A DNA stretch of 28,719 nucleotides from a virus. Numbering within the stretch: position 1 is the first letter of the stretch; every line of letters starts with the position of its first letter. Position numbers and translations under genes: made by a program. The DNA lies in IMG/VR virus record IMGVR_UViG_3300005253_000259, positions 1 to 28,719 of that record, one strand, 5' to 3'. The notes beneath the pieces are model-generated. The model was given only the letters and a program-made list of their open reading frames with translations, made no database searches and was not told the DNA's origin. Shown here piece after piece: positions 5,564-12,532 of this stretch.

Positions 5564-5895
5564 CGAAGGACGAGAAACTCGAGGCAACAACCTATCGCAT
5601 CAAATGTTGGGGTGCGAGCAGCTACCAGATCGACAAGCTCATCATGGGCGTTGAGGTAGAGCAATACCAGCTCACTATCAAGTCCGAAGGACGCGCCAGT
5701 CTGGATCTGTGGTGCAATTGCCCAGGATTTCGAATTCAACAGTTCCCGAAGATCGAGCACAAGCATATCAAGATCGCGCTGGATTATCAGTCCCGTGGCG
5801 AGCCCACCTGGGCAGAGTACACGATCACAGGAACGGGAAAGAAAGCCGAGATCAAGTTCATAGGAGACAGCCATGAAAACGGAAGTGCTAATTAA
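5560..5895 (+). CDS. SWIM-like Zn-finger protein (111 aa), incomplete motif
   Basis: Start at 5560 overlaps the previous stop (ATGA). The middle reads YQLTIKSEG, then DLWCNCPGF and KIEHKHIKIAL. SWIM fingers have CxC then CxH; here CNC is present, but the CxH step reads HKH, so one Cys is His. SWIM-like proteins with CxCPGF and KH are common in phages. His can replace Cys as a zinc ligand, so function may be kept. The C-terminal part is a beta-rich basic tail. DNA or protein binding is inferred only from the family. Confidence 0.78.
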   Translation: MTKDEKLEATTYRIKCWGASSYQIDKLIMGVEVEQYQLTIKSEGRASLDLWCNCPGFRIQQFPKIEHKHIKIALDYQSRGEPTWAEYTITGTGKKAEIKFIGDSHENGSAN

Positions 5896-6103
5896 GAGGC
5901 TGAAAAAGCTGGAGCAGGATACAAAGCTGCTCCGCCCGAAAGCAATTGCCATTCTTAGGGGCCTAGACGATAAGACACTAGCCTCTCTTGAGGACAATAC
6001 GGACGTCAATGGTTACAGTAGGGTGGTGCGTAAGGTACACGGCTACCCTTCGGATCTCTCATTGATACGCTTAATCAGGCTACTGGAGGCACTAGATGGC
6101 TGA
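5873..6103 (+). CDS. hypothetical helical protein (76 aa)
   Basis: Unrecognised. Starts at 5873 inside the end of the previous gene, behind AGGAGACAGCC. Begins MKTEVLIKRLKKLEQD, then a second helix AIAILRG and a third IRLIRLLEAL; overall helical and basic, with leucine spacing compatible with a coiled coil. Overlaps the next gene by 8 bases. Confidence 0.75.
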   Translation: MKTEVLIKRLKKLEQDTKLLRPKAIAILRGLDDKTLASLEDNTDVNGYSRVVRKVHGYPSDLSLIRLIRLLEALDG

Positions 6104-6320
6104 AAGTGGCACAACAGCGTGGAAGCCAGACGGCCGACGCAAAGATGGACCTAAGAAGGGCCACATCAAGTGGGTGAGGTTTCACATGAGCTCACGAACA
6201 CCATACCATGGCCGGTACATGCATCACGACGCCATAGGGCTAGTTAAGAACCTGATCAAGAAGTTGCGCATATCCAAGCATCGCGTCGAAAAGAGCATGC
6301 ATAGACACCAAGCGAGGTGA
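6096..6320 (+). CDS. hypothetical basic protein (74 aa)
   Basis: Unrecognised. Start at 6096 after CTGGAGGCACTAG. Strongly basic and His-rich, including RRKDGPKKGHIKW, YHGRYMHHDA and KKLRISKHRVEKSMHRHQAR. Nucleic acid binding is plausible from the charge; metal binding by the His cluster is also possible. No defined domain. Confidence 0.72.
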   Translation: MAESGTTAWKPDGRRKDGPKKGHIKWVRFHMSSRTPYHGRYMHHDAIGLVKNLIKKLRISKHRVEKSMHRHQAR

Positions 6321-6324
6321 CATC

Positions 6325-6537
6325 ATGAAGAGATACCCCAAAGTCTTCACATCCTACTGGAACGGAGAAACCAGAGGCTACTGTGGTATCTTGGAAAAGG
6401 ATGACTTCAAACACGAAGCGTATCTAGCATGGAAGGCTGGACGCGCACATGAAAAAGAGATACACGCGAATTCCTGGACGCTCCTACATAGGCAACCAGC
6501 CGAACCAACCCAACTACCAAGCGAGGTGACATCATGA
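6325..6537 (+). CDS. hypothetical protein (70 aa)
   Basis: Unrecognised. Start at 6325 behind GCGAGGTGACATC. Contains aromatic residues (FTSYWNGETRGYCG), then AYLAWKAGRAHEKE, a helix-rich centre, and a Pro-rich tail. Its own start region and the start region of the next gene share 22 identical bases (6307-6328 and 6516-6537). Confidence 0.72.
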   Translation: MKRYPKVFTSYWNGETRGYCGILEKDDFKHEAYLAWKAGRAHEKEIHANSWTLLHRQPAEPTQLPSEVTS

Positions 6538-6896
6538 CAAAGAAGTACGCATCAGCACTAACAGCAACAATAACGCCCGACAACTGGGAAGAAAAGCTTA
6601 ACCTACCTCAGTTGTCGCTTGACGACGTAACCGACTTGATCGGGGACTTTAAGAGGATGGAAGCGCTCGGCAAGAAGTTGACAGGCTATCTCAAGTCAGC
6701 AGCCAGAGCGAGAATGCCGGACGACGAAGACTTCTATGAAGGACCGCGCTTCGCACTTCAGTTCAATCCACGCTCCAGATCTGGAGCGTTGGACGAGGTA
6801 AAGATCACTGAGGAGATGGGCGAAGAGTGGACTGAAGCACATCGCAAGCCACCCATCGAGTACGAAGAGATGCGCGTATCGGCCGTCGAAGCATGA
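6534..6896 (+). CDS. hypothetical helical protein (120 aa)
   Basis: Unrecognised. Start at 6534, overlapping the previous stop, with the same GCGAGGTGACATC leader as the gene before. Residues 25-65 are helical (LSLDDVTDLIGDFKRME, LGKKLTGYLKSAARARM), followed by an acidic segment and a beta turn FALQFNPRSRSG, then an acidic end with conserved-looking EEMGEEWTEAHRK. Composition suggests a soluble helical protein, perhaps an accessory factor of the replication block. Confidence 0.78.
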   Translation: MTKKYASALTATITPDNWEEKLNLPQLSLDDVTDLIGDFKRMEALGKKLTGYLKSAARARMPDDEDFYEGPRFALQFNPRSRSGALDEVKITEEMGEEWTEAHRKPPIEYEEMRVSAVEA

Positions 6897-7114
6897 GCAG
6901 TAGAAGAGAACGCAGGTTCTGCGCATTCTTCTGGTTCGTAGGCTGGGATTGCATAAGTCTGGGTGCTCATGTATCATTGATGTGCCCAAACATAGAGATC
7001 CACGTGCCATTCGGGTTCTTCAAACTCGGCTGGGACTACCGCTATCCTGACGCTGAGTACCTCAACGCAGAAGACCTCGACGATAAGCACATGTTTGGAT
7101 GGGAATCAAAATGA
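6893..7114 (+). CDS. hypothetical aromatic-rich protein (73 aa)
   Basis: Unrecognised. Starts at 6893 overlapping the previous TGA. Rich in Phe and Trp (FCAFFWFVGWDC, VPFGFFKLGWDY), with an acidic C-terminal part. The Phe/Trp stretch is too short for a certain membrane span. Overlaps the next start by ATGA. Confidence 0.7.
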   Translation: MSSRRERRFCAFFWFVGWDCISLGAHVSLMCPNIEIHVPFGFFKLGWDYRYPDAEYLNAEDLDDKHMFGWESK

Positions 7115-7326
7115 AGCCAACAACGCACATCCGCAAAGGACGAGAGATCCGTTGCGTTGATCCTAAGGATGCCAAGATGTACAGCTCCAACAATCAGGCC
7201 AAGAAGGCGTCCTTCAAGATCCAGATGGAAGCAGACGAAGCACTTGGACGCGGCACAGTGAAAGTCATCTTGTATACGGCCAGGAAGCGACAGCGCAAGC
7301 GTGCAGGGAAGTTCAACGTAAAGTAG
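7111..7326 (+). CDS. hypothetical basic protein (71 aa)
   Basis: Unrecognised. The ATG at 7111 overlaps the previous TGA; an in-frame ATG at 7099 is possible but lies further inside the neighbour. Very basic: THIRKGREIRC at the start and ARKRQRKRAGKFNVK at the end. Likely a nucleic-acid-associated small protein; this is an inference from charge. Confidence 0.7.
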   Translation: MKPTTHIRKGREIRCVDPKDAKMYSSNNQAKKASFKIQMEADEALGRGTVKVILYTARKRQRKRAGKFNVK

Positions 7327-7336
7327 GAGACGGATT

Positions 7337-7711
7337 ATGCTTGGGGGATTATGGAACCTGATCAAAGGTATATTCATGGGAGCACTTACGGTAGCAGTCA
7401 TCGTATTCATCGTTGTCTCGTGCGTTGGAATAGTAATGGGTGACGAGACCATCGCCACACGACCAGCACGCCTCGGAGAACAGGATCGGCGCATAACGGG
7501 GTATGAGGCACCCATACATATGGCAGAGGAGCATACGCACGAGATCATACAAAAGGTAGACTCGCTCGTAGAGTTCCAATGCACGGAAACTAATCTATAC
7601 CTGTTAGCTATGCTCGAGTACATTGCTAGGCGCATAGCTCGGAACCCGGATCTCGGGTACATTTACAAAGACGCGATCGTCGCAATCAGGGAGAGTTGGT
7701 GTGACGACTAA
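7337..7711 (+). CDS. membrane-anchored protein with one N-terminal span (124 aa)
   Basis: Start at 7337 behind TAGGAGACGGATT. Residues 10-35 (IKGIFMGALTVAVIVFIVV and following) form one clear hydrophobic span, then a soluble domain of about 90 residues with a helix EEHTHEIIQKVDSLVEF and a second LYLLAMLEYIARRIAR. It may be a type II membrane protein facing the periplasm, by the short N-terminal Lys-containing tail; topology is inferred. No known family recognised. Confidence 0.78.
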   Translation: MLGGLWNLIKGIFMGALTVAVIVFIVVSCVGIVMGDETIATRPARLGEQDRRITGYEAPIHMAEEHTHEIIQKVDSLVEFQCTETNLYLLAMLEYIARRIARNPDLGYIYKDAIVAIRESWCDD

Positions 7712-7979
7712 ATATATACCTGCACTGAAAGACAAGGACGAGAATGTATTCCTAGGATTGATGGGCTTTTACGACGACTACCACGAGGCAAAGGTGAAGT
7801 TGTATGGCGACTTTATTTTTTGGATACCCCTTGGGCTCTCGACGCACGGCGTAGTGGAATATGACGAGGAGGTGGGACTCCCAAATATTCGCTGCGAAGT
7901 AGACCACCCGCGATTTGGCATATACAAATGCTCCATCATCTCCGGGCCTAAATTTGAGGAGTGGCAAAGTGGAGATTGA
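7701..7979 (+). CDS. hypothetical protein (92 aa)
   Basis: GTG start at 7701, overlapping the previous gene, behind AGGGAGAGTTG. Unrecognised. Aromatic and acidic: GFYDDYHEAKVKLYG, FIFWIPLGL, VVEYDEEVGLPNIR and a closing GPKFEEWQSGD. The alternation suggests a beta-rich small domain. Confidence 0.74.
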   Translation: MTTKYIPALKDKDENVFLGLMGFYDDYHEAKVKLYGDFIFWIPLGLSTHGVVEYDEEVGLPNIRCEVDHPRFGIYKCSIISGPKFEEWQSGD

Positions 7980-7980
7980 T

Positions 7981-8274
7981 GTGAAAGATAAAGGCCTTGA
8001 TCAAGACATAGAACTAGCAGATCGGGTTATAGCGCTTATCCCATCAGGACGTAAAGCAAGTCACAGATTGTACTGGATTGAGAATGTATGCATTGGCTAC
8101 GCTGAACGATTCGTCCGTGATTGGCGAGTAGCTGGAACGTGTCTTGAGAGAATGTCCTGTATGCAAATATCAGAACTCTGTGAGAAATCAGACGGCCTGC
8201 TATATCACGGCTGGCTAAAAGACCCACGCGCCATCATGGAGGCATATGTTATGGAGAAGGGCTATGGCAACTAA
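7981..8274 (+). CDS. hypothetical protein (97 aa)
   Basis: Start ambiguous: GTG at 7981 sits 6 bases after GGAG (7971-7974); GTG at 7969 sits 7 bases after GAGGAG (7956-7961) and would overlap the previous gene by 11 bases. From 7981 the protein begins (V)KDKGLDQDIELADRVIAL. The centre contains DWRVAGTCLERM, CMQISELCEKSDGLLYHGW and a DPRAIMEA helix. Unrecognised, although the D-W-x-V-A-G-x-C-x-E pattern occurs in small phage proteins. Confidence 0.7.
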   Translation: MKDKGLDQDIELADRVIALIPSGRKASHRLYWIENVCIGYAERFVRDWRVAGTCLERMSCMQISELCEKSDGLLYHGWLKDPRAIMEAYVMEKGYGN

Positions 8275-8557
8275 AGACTCTGATTTGGACAGAATACAAC
8301 TTGCAGAGGCGATAGGTGGGCCAATATGGGAAGCATATATTGATCCGGGCAAGCACCCAGAATGTGTTGATCTACCAGACCCAGAGAACGACGCTAACGA
8401 CGACTATGCGGTGTTGGAGTGGATGCGGGAACATCATAGGGCAGAGCTTCGTCGGGCGTGTAATGACCTCGGGAAAAGTTACGCATGGAATTATCAAATA
8501 GGCGACTACGCCAGAGCAGCATTGAAGATGATTAGGAGTATAGCAAGTGAAGATTGA
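8264..8557 (+). CDS. DRIQLAEA-type phage protein (97 aa), paralog of the 14985 gene
   Basis: Start at 8264 behind GGAGAAGGGCT. DRIQLAEAIG at the start and NDANDDYAVLEWMRE in the middle are the same signatures as DRIQLAEAMK and TDANDDVAILEWAR in the 14985 protein; both end with a Y-x-I/V-G helix of alanines. The family is frequent in phages without a known function. The ligase start overlaps its end. Confidence 0.82.
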   Translation: MATKDSDLDRIQLAEAIGGPIWEAYIDPGKHPECVDLPDPENDANDDYAVLEWMREHHRAELRRACNDLGKSYAWNYQIGDYARAALKMIRSIASED

Positions 8558-9485
8558 ACGACCAATGTTGGCAGCTACAGTCGCCTACGACGACCTTGAA
8601 AAGGTTGAGTGGCCTGTATTGTGTTCCCCCAAGATCGATGGCATCAGATGTCTGATCCATCCTGAGCTCGGGCCCGTCACACGTTCGTTCAAACCGCTGC
8701 CAAATGAGCACGTGCGTGAACGACTACTCATATACGCAGGCCATAGCTACTTAGATGGAGAGCTCGTATCAGTTGACAACAAGGGCACCATATTGACCTT
8801 CAATCAAACGCAGAGTGCCATGATGAGTCACAATGGCCAGCCCCTATTCGTGTTTATGGTCTTCGATTGCTTTGATCGTCCCGACTGGGACTTTGGCAGT
8901 AGACACCTGCAGGCAAAAGAGACATGCAAAAAGATTAACAAGCCTGAGATCCAACTGCTCGTGCATAAGGTTGCGCATAACATGGAGGACTTCATTAAAT
9001 TCACTGACGCATGCATCGAAGCAGGGTTCGAGGGCGCAATCATTCGAGCTCCTGCGGGCATCTATAAGAGTGGTCGCAGCACCCTCAAGCAAGGCTGGTT
9101 GCTTAAGTATAAGCAGTGGGCCGATGCCGAAGGTACAGTTATTGGGTTCGAAGAACTCATGCACAACGACAACCCCGACAAGCGGGACAAATTCGATCTG
9201 GCCAAGCGTTCTAGTCATAAAGACAATATGGTCCCTGCGGGCACTCTAGGTGCGCTAGTCCTTGATACTGCGTGGGGCGAGCTTCGTATAGGTGTCGGCT
9301 TCGATCAAGCAACCCGCCAAGCAATTTGGAATAGGAACGAAGTAAAGAACTTGGGTGGTGGTATTACGATACATGATATGCCCCAACCTGACATAGGAAA
9401 GACAGTCACGTTTAAGTACCAGCCACATGGGATGCAGGATCTACCACGTTTTCCTGTTTTCCTGCGCTTCAGGGACAGTGAGTAA
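8547..9485 (+). CDS. ATP-dependent DNA ligase
   Basis: GTG start at 8547 behind TAGGAGTATAGCAA. 312 residues, a size near the small T7-type ligases. Motif I is SPKIDGIR with the adenylated Lys29, motif III YLDGELV (68-74), motif IIIa FMVFDCF (about 101-107), motif IV EGAIIR (about 163-168) and motif V LLKYKQW (about 184-190). The remaining residues fit an OB fold with a late GKTVTFKY strand. It seals nicks in replicating and recombining phage DNA. All catalytic motifs are intact, so activity is likely. It stands apart from the primase-helicase by about 3 kb of small genes. Confidence 0.96.
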   Translation: MKIERPMLAATVAYDDLEKVEWPVLCSPKIDGIRCLIHPELGPVTRSFKPLPNEHVRERLLIYAGHSYLDGELVSVDNKGTILTFNQTQSAMMSHNGQPLFVFMVFDCFDRPDWDFGSRHLQAKETCKKINKPEIQLLVHKVAHNMEDFIKFTDACIEAGFEGAIIRAPAGIYKSGRSTLKQGWLLKYKQWADAEGTVIGFEELMHNDNPDKRDKFDLAKRSSHKDNMVPAGTLGALVLDTAWGELRIGVGFDQATRQAIWNRNEVKNLGGGITIHDMPQPDIGKTVTFKYQPHGMQDLPRFPVFLRFRDSE

Positions 9486-9503
9486 CCACGGAGGACTCAG
9501 CAT

Positions 9504-9881
9504 ATGATATCGGATGCAGAACTAATTGCGGAAATAGTAGCCTTTAGACGAAGCGTAGAGCGACTCATTAGGCGGTTTCCTCGAGTGACGCACCAGTGTT
9601 GCGTCGAGCTCCTCGGCGTCCAAACTGACCTGATGACGCATACGCTAGGATCCTATGTGGCACAATATGCTATGGCCCACATTCTGGACCATGACGGCAT
9701 GGACTGCGCCGTAGACATTCTGGACGGCATAGGGGCCCGCACAGATCACGAGGCGAGAGCAGCATTTGTACGAATGGCAGAACTCCATGGCATTGAAATC
9801 CCCTTTGCTGTGGAACTTGACGTCAACATAGCAACACGCAATGACATTTTACGCATGATCGAACGCGGAGAAGGACAATGA
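9504..9881 (+). CDS. hypothetical helical protein (125 aa)
   Basis: Unrecognised. Start at 9504 behind CACGGAGGACTCAGC. All-helical appearance: IAEIVAFRRSVERLIRRF, LGSYVAQYAMAHIL, AVDILDGIGA and ILRMIERGEG. No Cys ligands pattern or membrane span. Overlaps the next start (ATGA), which links it to the PagL-like protein. Confidence 0.78.
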   Translation: MISDAELIAEIVAFRRSVERLIRRFPRVTHQCCVELLGVQTDLMTHTLGSYVAQYAMAHILDHDGMDCAVDILDGIGARTDHEARAAFVRMAELHGIEIPFAVELDVNIATRNDILRMIERGEGQ

Positions 9882-10384
9882 ACAAACTATTGAACAATCC
9901 ACCAGTGATTCGGGCTATAGTATACATACTCCTGGCAGTAATGTTGCTTTGGCTATGGCTTGGTGAAGATGCAGAAGCGGAGACAATCTTTGGCATTGGG
10001 CCTGCCTTTGTCTCGGGACACTACTCGAACACGATTGCAATCACCCTACACGAACGCTTCGGTGGGCGATGGGAAGTTGGCCTCACGCTCGTTGGAGAGC
10101 AGACCACCAAACATAGCCAGTTCGTTGGCAACAATTTTGCCTTTGGTGGGCGACTGATTATACCATCACCGAAGAAGCGCTTCGAACTCTCCTTTGGTGG
10201 CGCCGTCTGGGCAAAGCAAAACGTCATAGTTTCTTGCGAGAGCCGATTCACACTCACGCTGGGCATAGCATGGAACATCCGTCGTGGTCCATGGAACTTA
10301 GCAATAGACCACGCGTCTACCGCCGGAGTATGCAAGCCAAACCCAGGCCAGAATATACTATCGATCAGGAGAAAATTCGGATGA
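9878..10384 (+). CDS. secreted outer-membrane beta-barrel-like protein with PagL-like motif (168 aa)
   Basis: Start at 9878, overlapping the previous stop. Residues 10-29 are hydrophobic and end in an AEAE segment around residue 34, as in a signal peptide. The rest shows alternating strands typical of an eight-strand outer-membrane barrel (GIGPAFVSGHYSN, WEVGLTLVGEQ, FELSFGGAVWA, FTLTLGIAWNI). The C-terminal HASTAGVCKPNPGQN closely matches the HxSNAGxxxPNxG active-site strand of PagL lipid A 3-O-deacylases: His145 and Ser147 are present, while the position of the catalytic Glu (14 after the His) is Asn159. It could be a modified deacylase or a binding protein that has lost catalysis. Supports a Gram-negative host. 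Confidence 0.82.
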   Translation: MNKLLNNPPVIRAIVYILLAVMLLWLWLGEDAEAETIFGIGPAFVSGHYSNTIAITLHERFGGRWEVGLTLVGEQTTKHSQFVGNNFAFGGRLIIPSPKKRFELSFGGAVWAKQNVIVSCESRFTLTLGIAWNIRRGPWNLAIDHASTAGVCKPNPGQNILSIRRKFG

Positions 10385-10767
10385 AAAAGCATTTTGTGAC
10401 ATTCTACAGTCCCGGCACTTTCGTTGCCGAACAATCAACGAAAGACATTGACTCTTGGGATGTTGATGCGGCGCAGAAGATGGCTGAAAACGTCAAAGAG
10501 CGACATGGGGCGATACCCTACGCCTTTCAGTTCTCCACTCGTACACGCGGCGCTGATGATTTAGATAGCCATGTTTCTGAACGCAGTCCCATGTACTTCG
10601 TCAATTGCAGGATTGAAACTCTGGCCGAGGTTGAAGAGCGTAATGATCCAAAGGAACGGATACTACGCAGCAATATGCGAAACAATGGATATGACCGGAT
10701 AGCTATAACCACGAAAGGCTGGAAATGGACCCAGCCTGTCGGAGCAGACGATATGGTTCTGCCTTAA
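10381..10767 (+). CDS. conserved small phage protein (128 aa), KHFVTFYSPGTF type
   Basis: The ATG at 10381 overlaps the previous TGA. The order KHFVTFYSPGTFVAE, DSWDVDAA, a helix ending KERHGAIPYAFQF, then a Y-F-V-N-C strand, ERILRSNMRNNGYDRI and WKWTQP is one I know from many unannotated phage genomes, with the N-G-Y-D-R and W-K-W-T-Q-P parts most constant. No catalytic role is established. It is a soluble protein of full expected length. Confidence 0.82.
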   Translation: MKKHFVTFYSPGTFVAEQSTKDIDSWDVDAAQKMAENVKERHGAIPYAFQFSTRTRGADDLDSHVSERSPMYFVNCRIETLAEVEERNDPKERILRSNMRNNGYDRIAITTKGWKWTQPVGADDMVLP

Positions 10768-10780
10768 AGGAAGAGCAACT

Positions 10781-11128
10781 ATGCATAAGAAAATACGCAA
10801 CCCACTACCGCCAGACAACGTAGCTCGTCCGACGCCACCGCCGAATCCACCTCGCCCGCCATCTTGGCAGGACGACATCGATGAGATTCGACGTCTGCGT
10901 GATGCACTGGAACAGGCTACTCGCTGGATTCCTGTCAGCGAACGACTGCCGGAGCCACACATCCATTTCCTCGCACTGAATCGTAACGGCTACGTCTTTG
11001 AATCAGCAATGTGCTACGGAATGCATGAACCGTGGTTCACATATCCGCGAGGTGATGGCAATGCATCCAACACAGCCCCCGACTGGATCGATGTGACTCA
11101 TTGGATGCCGAAAGGAGCGCAGCCATGA
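10781..11128 (+). CDS. DUF551 domain protein (115 aa)
   Basis: Start at 10781 behind AAAGGAAGAGCAACT. A Pro-rich N-terminal tail (PTPPPNPPRPP) and a short helix lead to the DUF551 signature: RWIPVSERLPEP at residues 47-58 and DVTHWMP near 105-111, which bracket a beta domain of about 60 residues. DUF551 occurs widely in phages and prophages; its function is unknown. The Pro-rich extension is unusual for the family and may be a flexible linker. Overlaps the lipoprotein start. Confidence 0.88.
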   Translation: MHKKIRNPLPPDNVARPTPPPNPPRPPSWQDDIDEIRRLRDALEQATRWIPVSERLPEPHIHFLALNRNGYVFESAMCYGMHEPWFTYPRGDGNASNTAPDWIDVTHWMPKGAQP

Positions 11129-11475
11129 AAAAACTGATAAGCATACTGTTACTACTGGCCCTATTGGGAGGTTGCGCCACCACAACAGACACGAAATACG
11201 AGATTGCATTTCAGGTGATTAACGCAGTTGATGCTTACACAACGGCCCAAATTCGACACACGCAAGGTGTTGAGGAAGAAAACTCGATCACCCGATCGCT
11301 CATTGGCAAACAGCCGAATGAAACTGACGTTGCCCTATTGTTTATTACATACGGAATCAGTCATTACATAATTGCAAGAGCATTGCCAGAAAAGTGGAGG
11401 CGCTTTTATCAAGTGGGAACGATCGCATATTCGACCTCGCTGGTGATTAACAACTGTCAGATAGATCTCTGCTGA
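11125..11475 (+). CDS. lipoprotein with hydrophobic segments (116 aa)
   Basis: The ATG at 11125 overlaps the previous TGA. The N terminus MKKLISILLLLALLGGCATT has a Lys-rich start, hydrophobic core and the lipobox LGGC with Cys17, so lipidation and export are likely. Later segments VALLFITYGISHYIIARAL and FYQVGTIAYSTSLVIN are hydrophobic enough to be membrane helices. It probably sits in the cell envelope near the PagL-like protein, with two possible inner-membrane spans. Roles such as superinfection exclusion are known for phage lipoproteins, but nothing here shows it. Confidence 0.85.
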   Translation: MKKLISILLLLALLGGCATTTDTKYEIAFQVINAVDAYTTAQIRHTQGVEEENSITRSLIGKQPNETDVALLFITYGISHYIIARALPEKWRRFYQVGTIAYSTSLVINNCQIDLC

Positions 11476-11526
11476 GAACGTACTTGAGTCCGACGAGATC
11501 ACCAAAGGGAGCGGTAGAAGTAACCC

Positions 11527-11727
11527 ATGATCGATTTGGTTCGCAATGAGTTTGACCAGCCTGTCTGCACACCAGAGAGGCCGTGGAAGGAAGGTGACGA
11601 AACCCCAGTCGTGCATCCGAAGGCCCGAGAAGTTGGCGAACAAATGGATGGATGGCCTGGTGGCGATATCGTTCGAATGGAATGCCCGACTTGTGGGACG
11701 CGCTGGAAAAAAGAGCTACCACAGTAG
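11527..11727 (+). CDS. Zn-finger-like small protein (66 aa)
   Basis: Start at 11527. A CPTC pair lies at about residues 53-56 in the context MECPTCGTRWKKELPQ, typical of a zinc-ribbon half; a single Cys occurs at residue 14. With only one CxxC pair, a full zinc site would need another molecule or ligand. The role is unknown. There is an SD-like GGGAG unusually far upstream (11508-11512), so expression may be low. Confidence 0.72.
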   Translation: MIDLVRNEFDQPVCTPERPWKEGDETPVVHPKAREVGEQMDGWPGGDIVRMECPTCGTRWKKELPQ

Positions 11728-11737
11728 GAGATAGACG

Positions 11738-11962
11738 GTGAACCCGAATAATTGCGCAACATGCGAACACAAAAACATGAAATCACCTGATCAGGCTGAC
11801 GATGATGGGCACTGCTATATGTTTCGCGACGAGCCGACCGAGATTTGTATGCAACACACCGGGCGCAAAGTTGTTATGATTGAACGCCCATCAATCTTAG
11901 GTGTTGCCGCAATGGTTGCGCTCCTGATGAATACGGACACCACAGATGGAGATAAGTCATGA
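11738..11962 (+). CDS. Cys-rich small protein with hydrophobic tail (74 aa)
   Basis: GTG start at 11738 behind TAGGAGATAGAC. CATC near residues 6-9, then HCYMF and EICMQH give four Cys residues in the N-terminal 40, a likely zinc site of the phage CxxC...HCYMF...C type. Residues 53-64 are hydrophobic (ILGVAAMVALLM) but short. Overlaps the next start by ATGA. Confidence 0.75.
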   Translation: MNPNNCATCEHKNMKSPDQADDDGHCYMFRDEPTEICMQHTGRKVVMIERPSILGVAAMVALLMNTDTTDGDKS

Positions 11963-12177
11963 AATTCTATGTATCCTTTGGGCAAGACCACGTACACAAC
12001 GTAGGTGGCGTTACTTTGGACAAAGACGTCCTACTCGAAATCGAGGCCGACAATGAGGGCGAGGCCCGAAGACGTGTTTGGAAAACCATCGGACCCGAAT
12101 GGCACAGGGTATACACCGAAGACACCGTCAAGTTCGAGTACTTTCCACGCGGTACAGTCACCATTCCAGGAGTTTAA
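11959..12177 (+). CDS. hypothetical protein (72 aa)
   Basis: Start at 11959 overlapping the previous stop. Reads KFYVSFGQDHVHNVGG, then VLLEIEADNEGEARRRVWK and a final FPRGTVTIPGV. The pattern of a strand, an H-x-H turn, EARRRV helix and a closing strand is common among small phage proteins and resembles a ferredoxin-like half-fold. Function unknown. Last gene before the promoter at 12189. Confidence 0.75.
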   Translation: MKFYVSFGQDHVHNVGGVTLDKDVLLEIEADNEGEARRRVWKTIGPEWHRVYTEDTVKFEYFPRGTVTIPGV

Positions 12178-12188
12178 TGCTGCTGCTG

Positions 12189-12218
12189 TTGATATGACTA
12201 TCAGTTCTAAGTTATAAT
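12189..12218 (+). promoter_or_regulatory. sigma70-type promoter for the primase-helicase unit
   Basis: TTGATA at 12189-12194 and TATAAT at 12213-12218 with an 18-bp spacer. The start codon of the 12248 gene follows 29 bp later, behind AGGAAAAGGC. Downstream context TAGAGTTAACAG resembles that of the 579 and 4435 promoters. Confidence 0.78.
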
Positions 12219-12247
12219 AGAGTTAACAGCACACCACAGGAAAAGGC

Positions 12248-12532
12248 ATGAGCAAGAAAACAACCCAGGAGAAACAAGATGGTCTAACGTCAGAGGAGAT
12301 AGAGATTAAGATCCTTCACCTCTTGCGTATCTATCCGATCATCTCACCAACGATGCTACAAAGTGGTCTTGGCCCGAGCACACGGCCGGCCCAGTGGCGT
12401 CCTGTACTTACCGCCCTTATAGAGTTGGGCCAGGTAATTGAAGAACAGGTGTCGATGCAAACACCATCAGAACGGTACAACACTTACAGTAAACTTTCCC
12501 TACCAGGAACGACAGTAAGTGTCAGTGAGTGA
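12248..12532 (+). CDS. winged-helix-like small protein (94 aa)
   Basis: Start at 12248 after CAGGAAAAGGC. Residues 14-80 look like a winged helix: EEIEIKILHLLRIYPIIS, TMLQSGLG, then PVLTALIELGQVIEEQV and a wing ending TYSKLSLP. It may be a transcription factor or a primase-partner DNA binder. The 14-base overlap with the primase-helicase and the shared promoter suggest it acts with it or regulates the unit. DNA binding is inferred from the fold pattern only. Confidence 0.75.
   Translation: MSKKTTQEKQDGLTSEEIEIKILHLLRIYPIISPTMLQSGLGPSTRPAQWRPVLTALIELGQVIEEQVSMQTPSERYNTYSKLSLPGTTVSVSE

Noticed and set aside
5299-6009. Long open frame on the minus strand (236 codons)
   Set aside because: It lies wholly under the DJ-1-like, SWIM-like and 5873 genes on the + strand, has no ribosome binding site, and its sequence is a low-complexity mix of Ser and Leu as expected from antisense of coding DNA.
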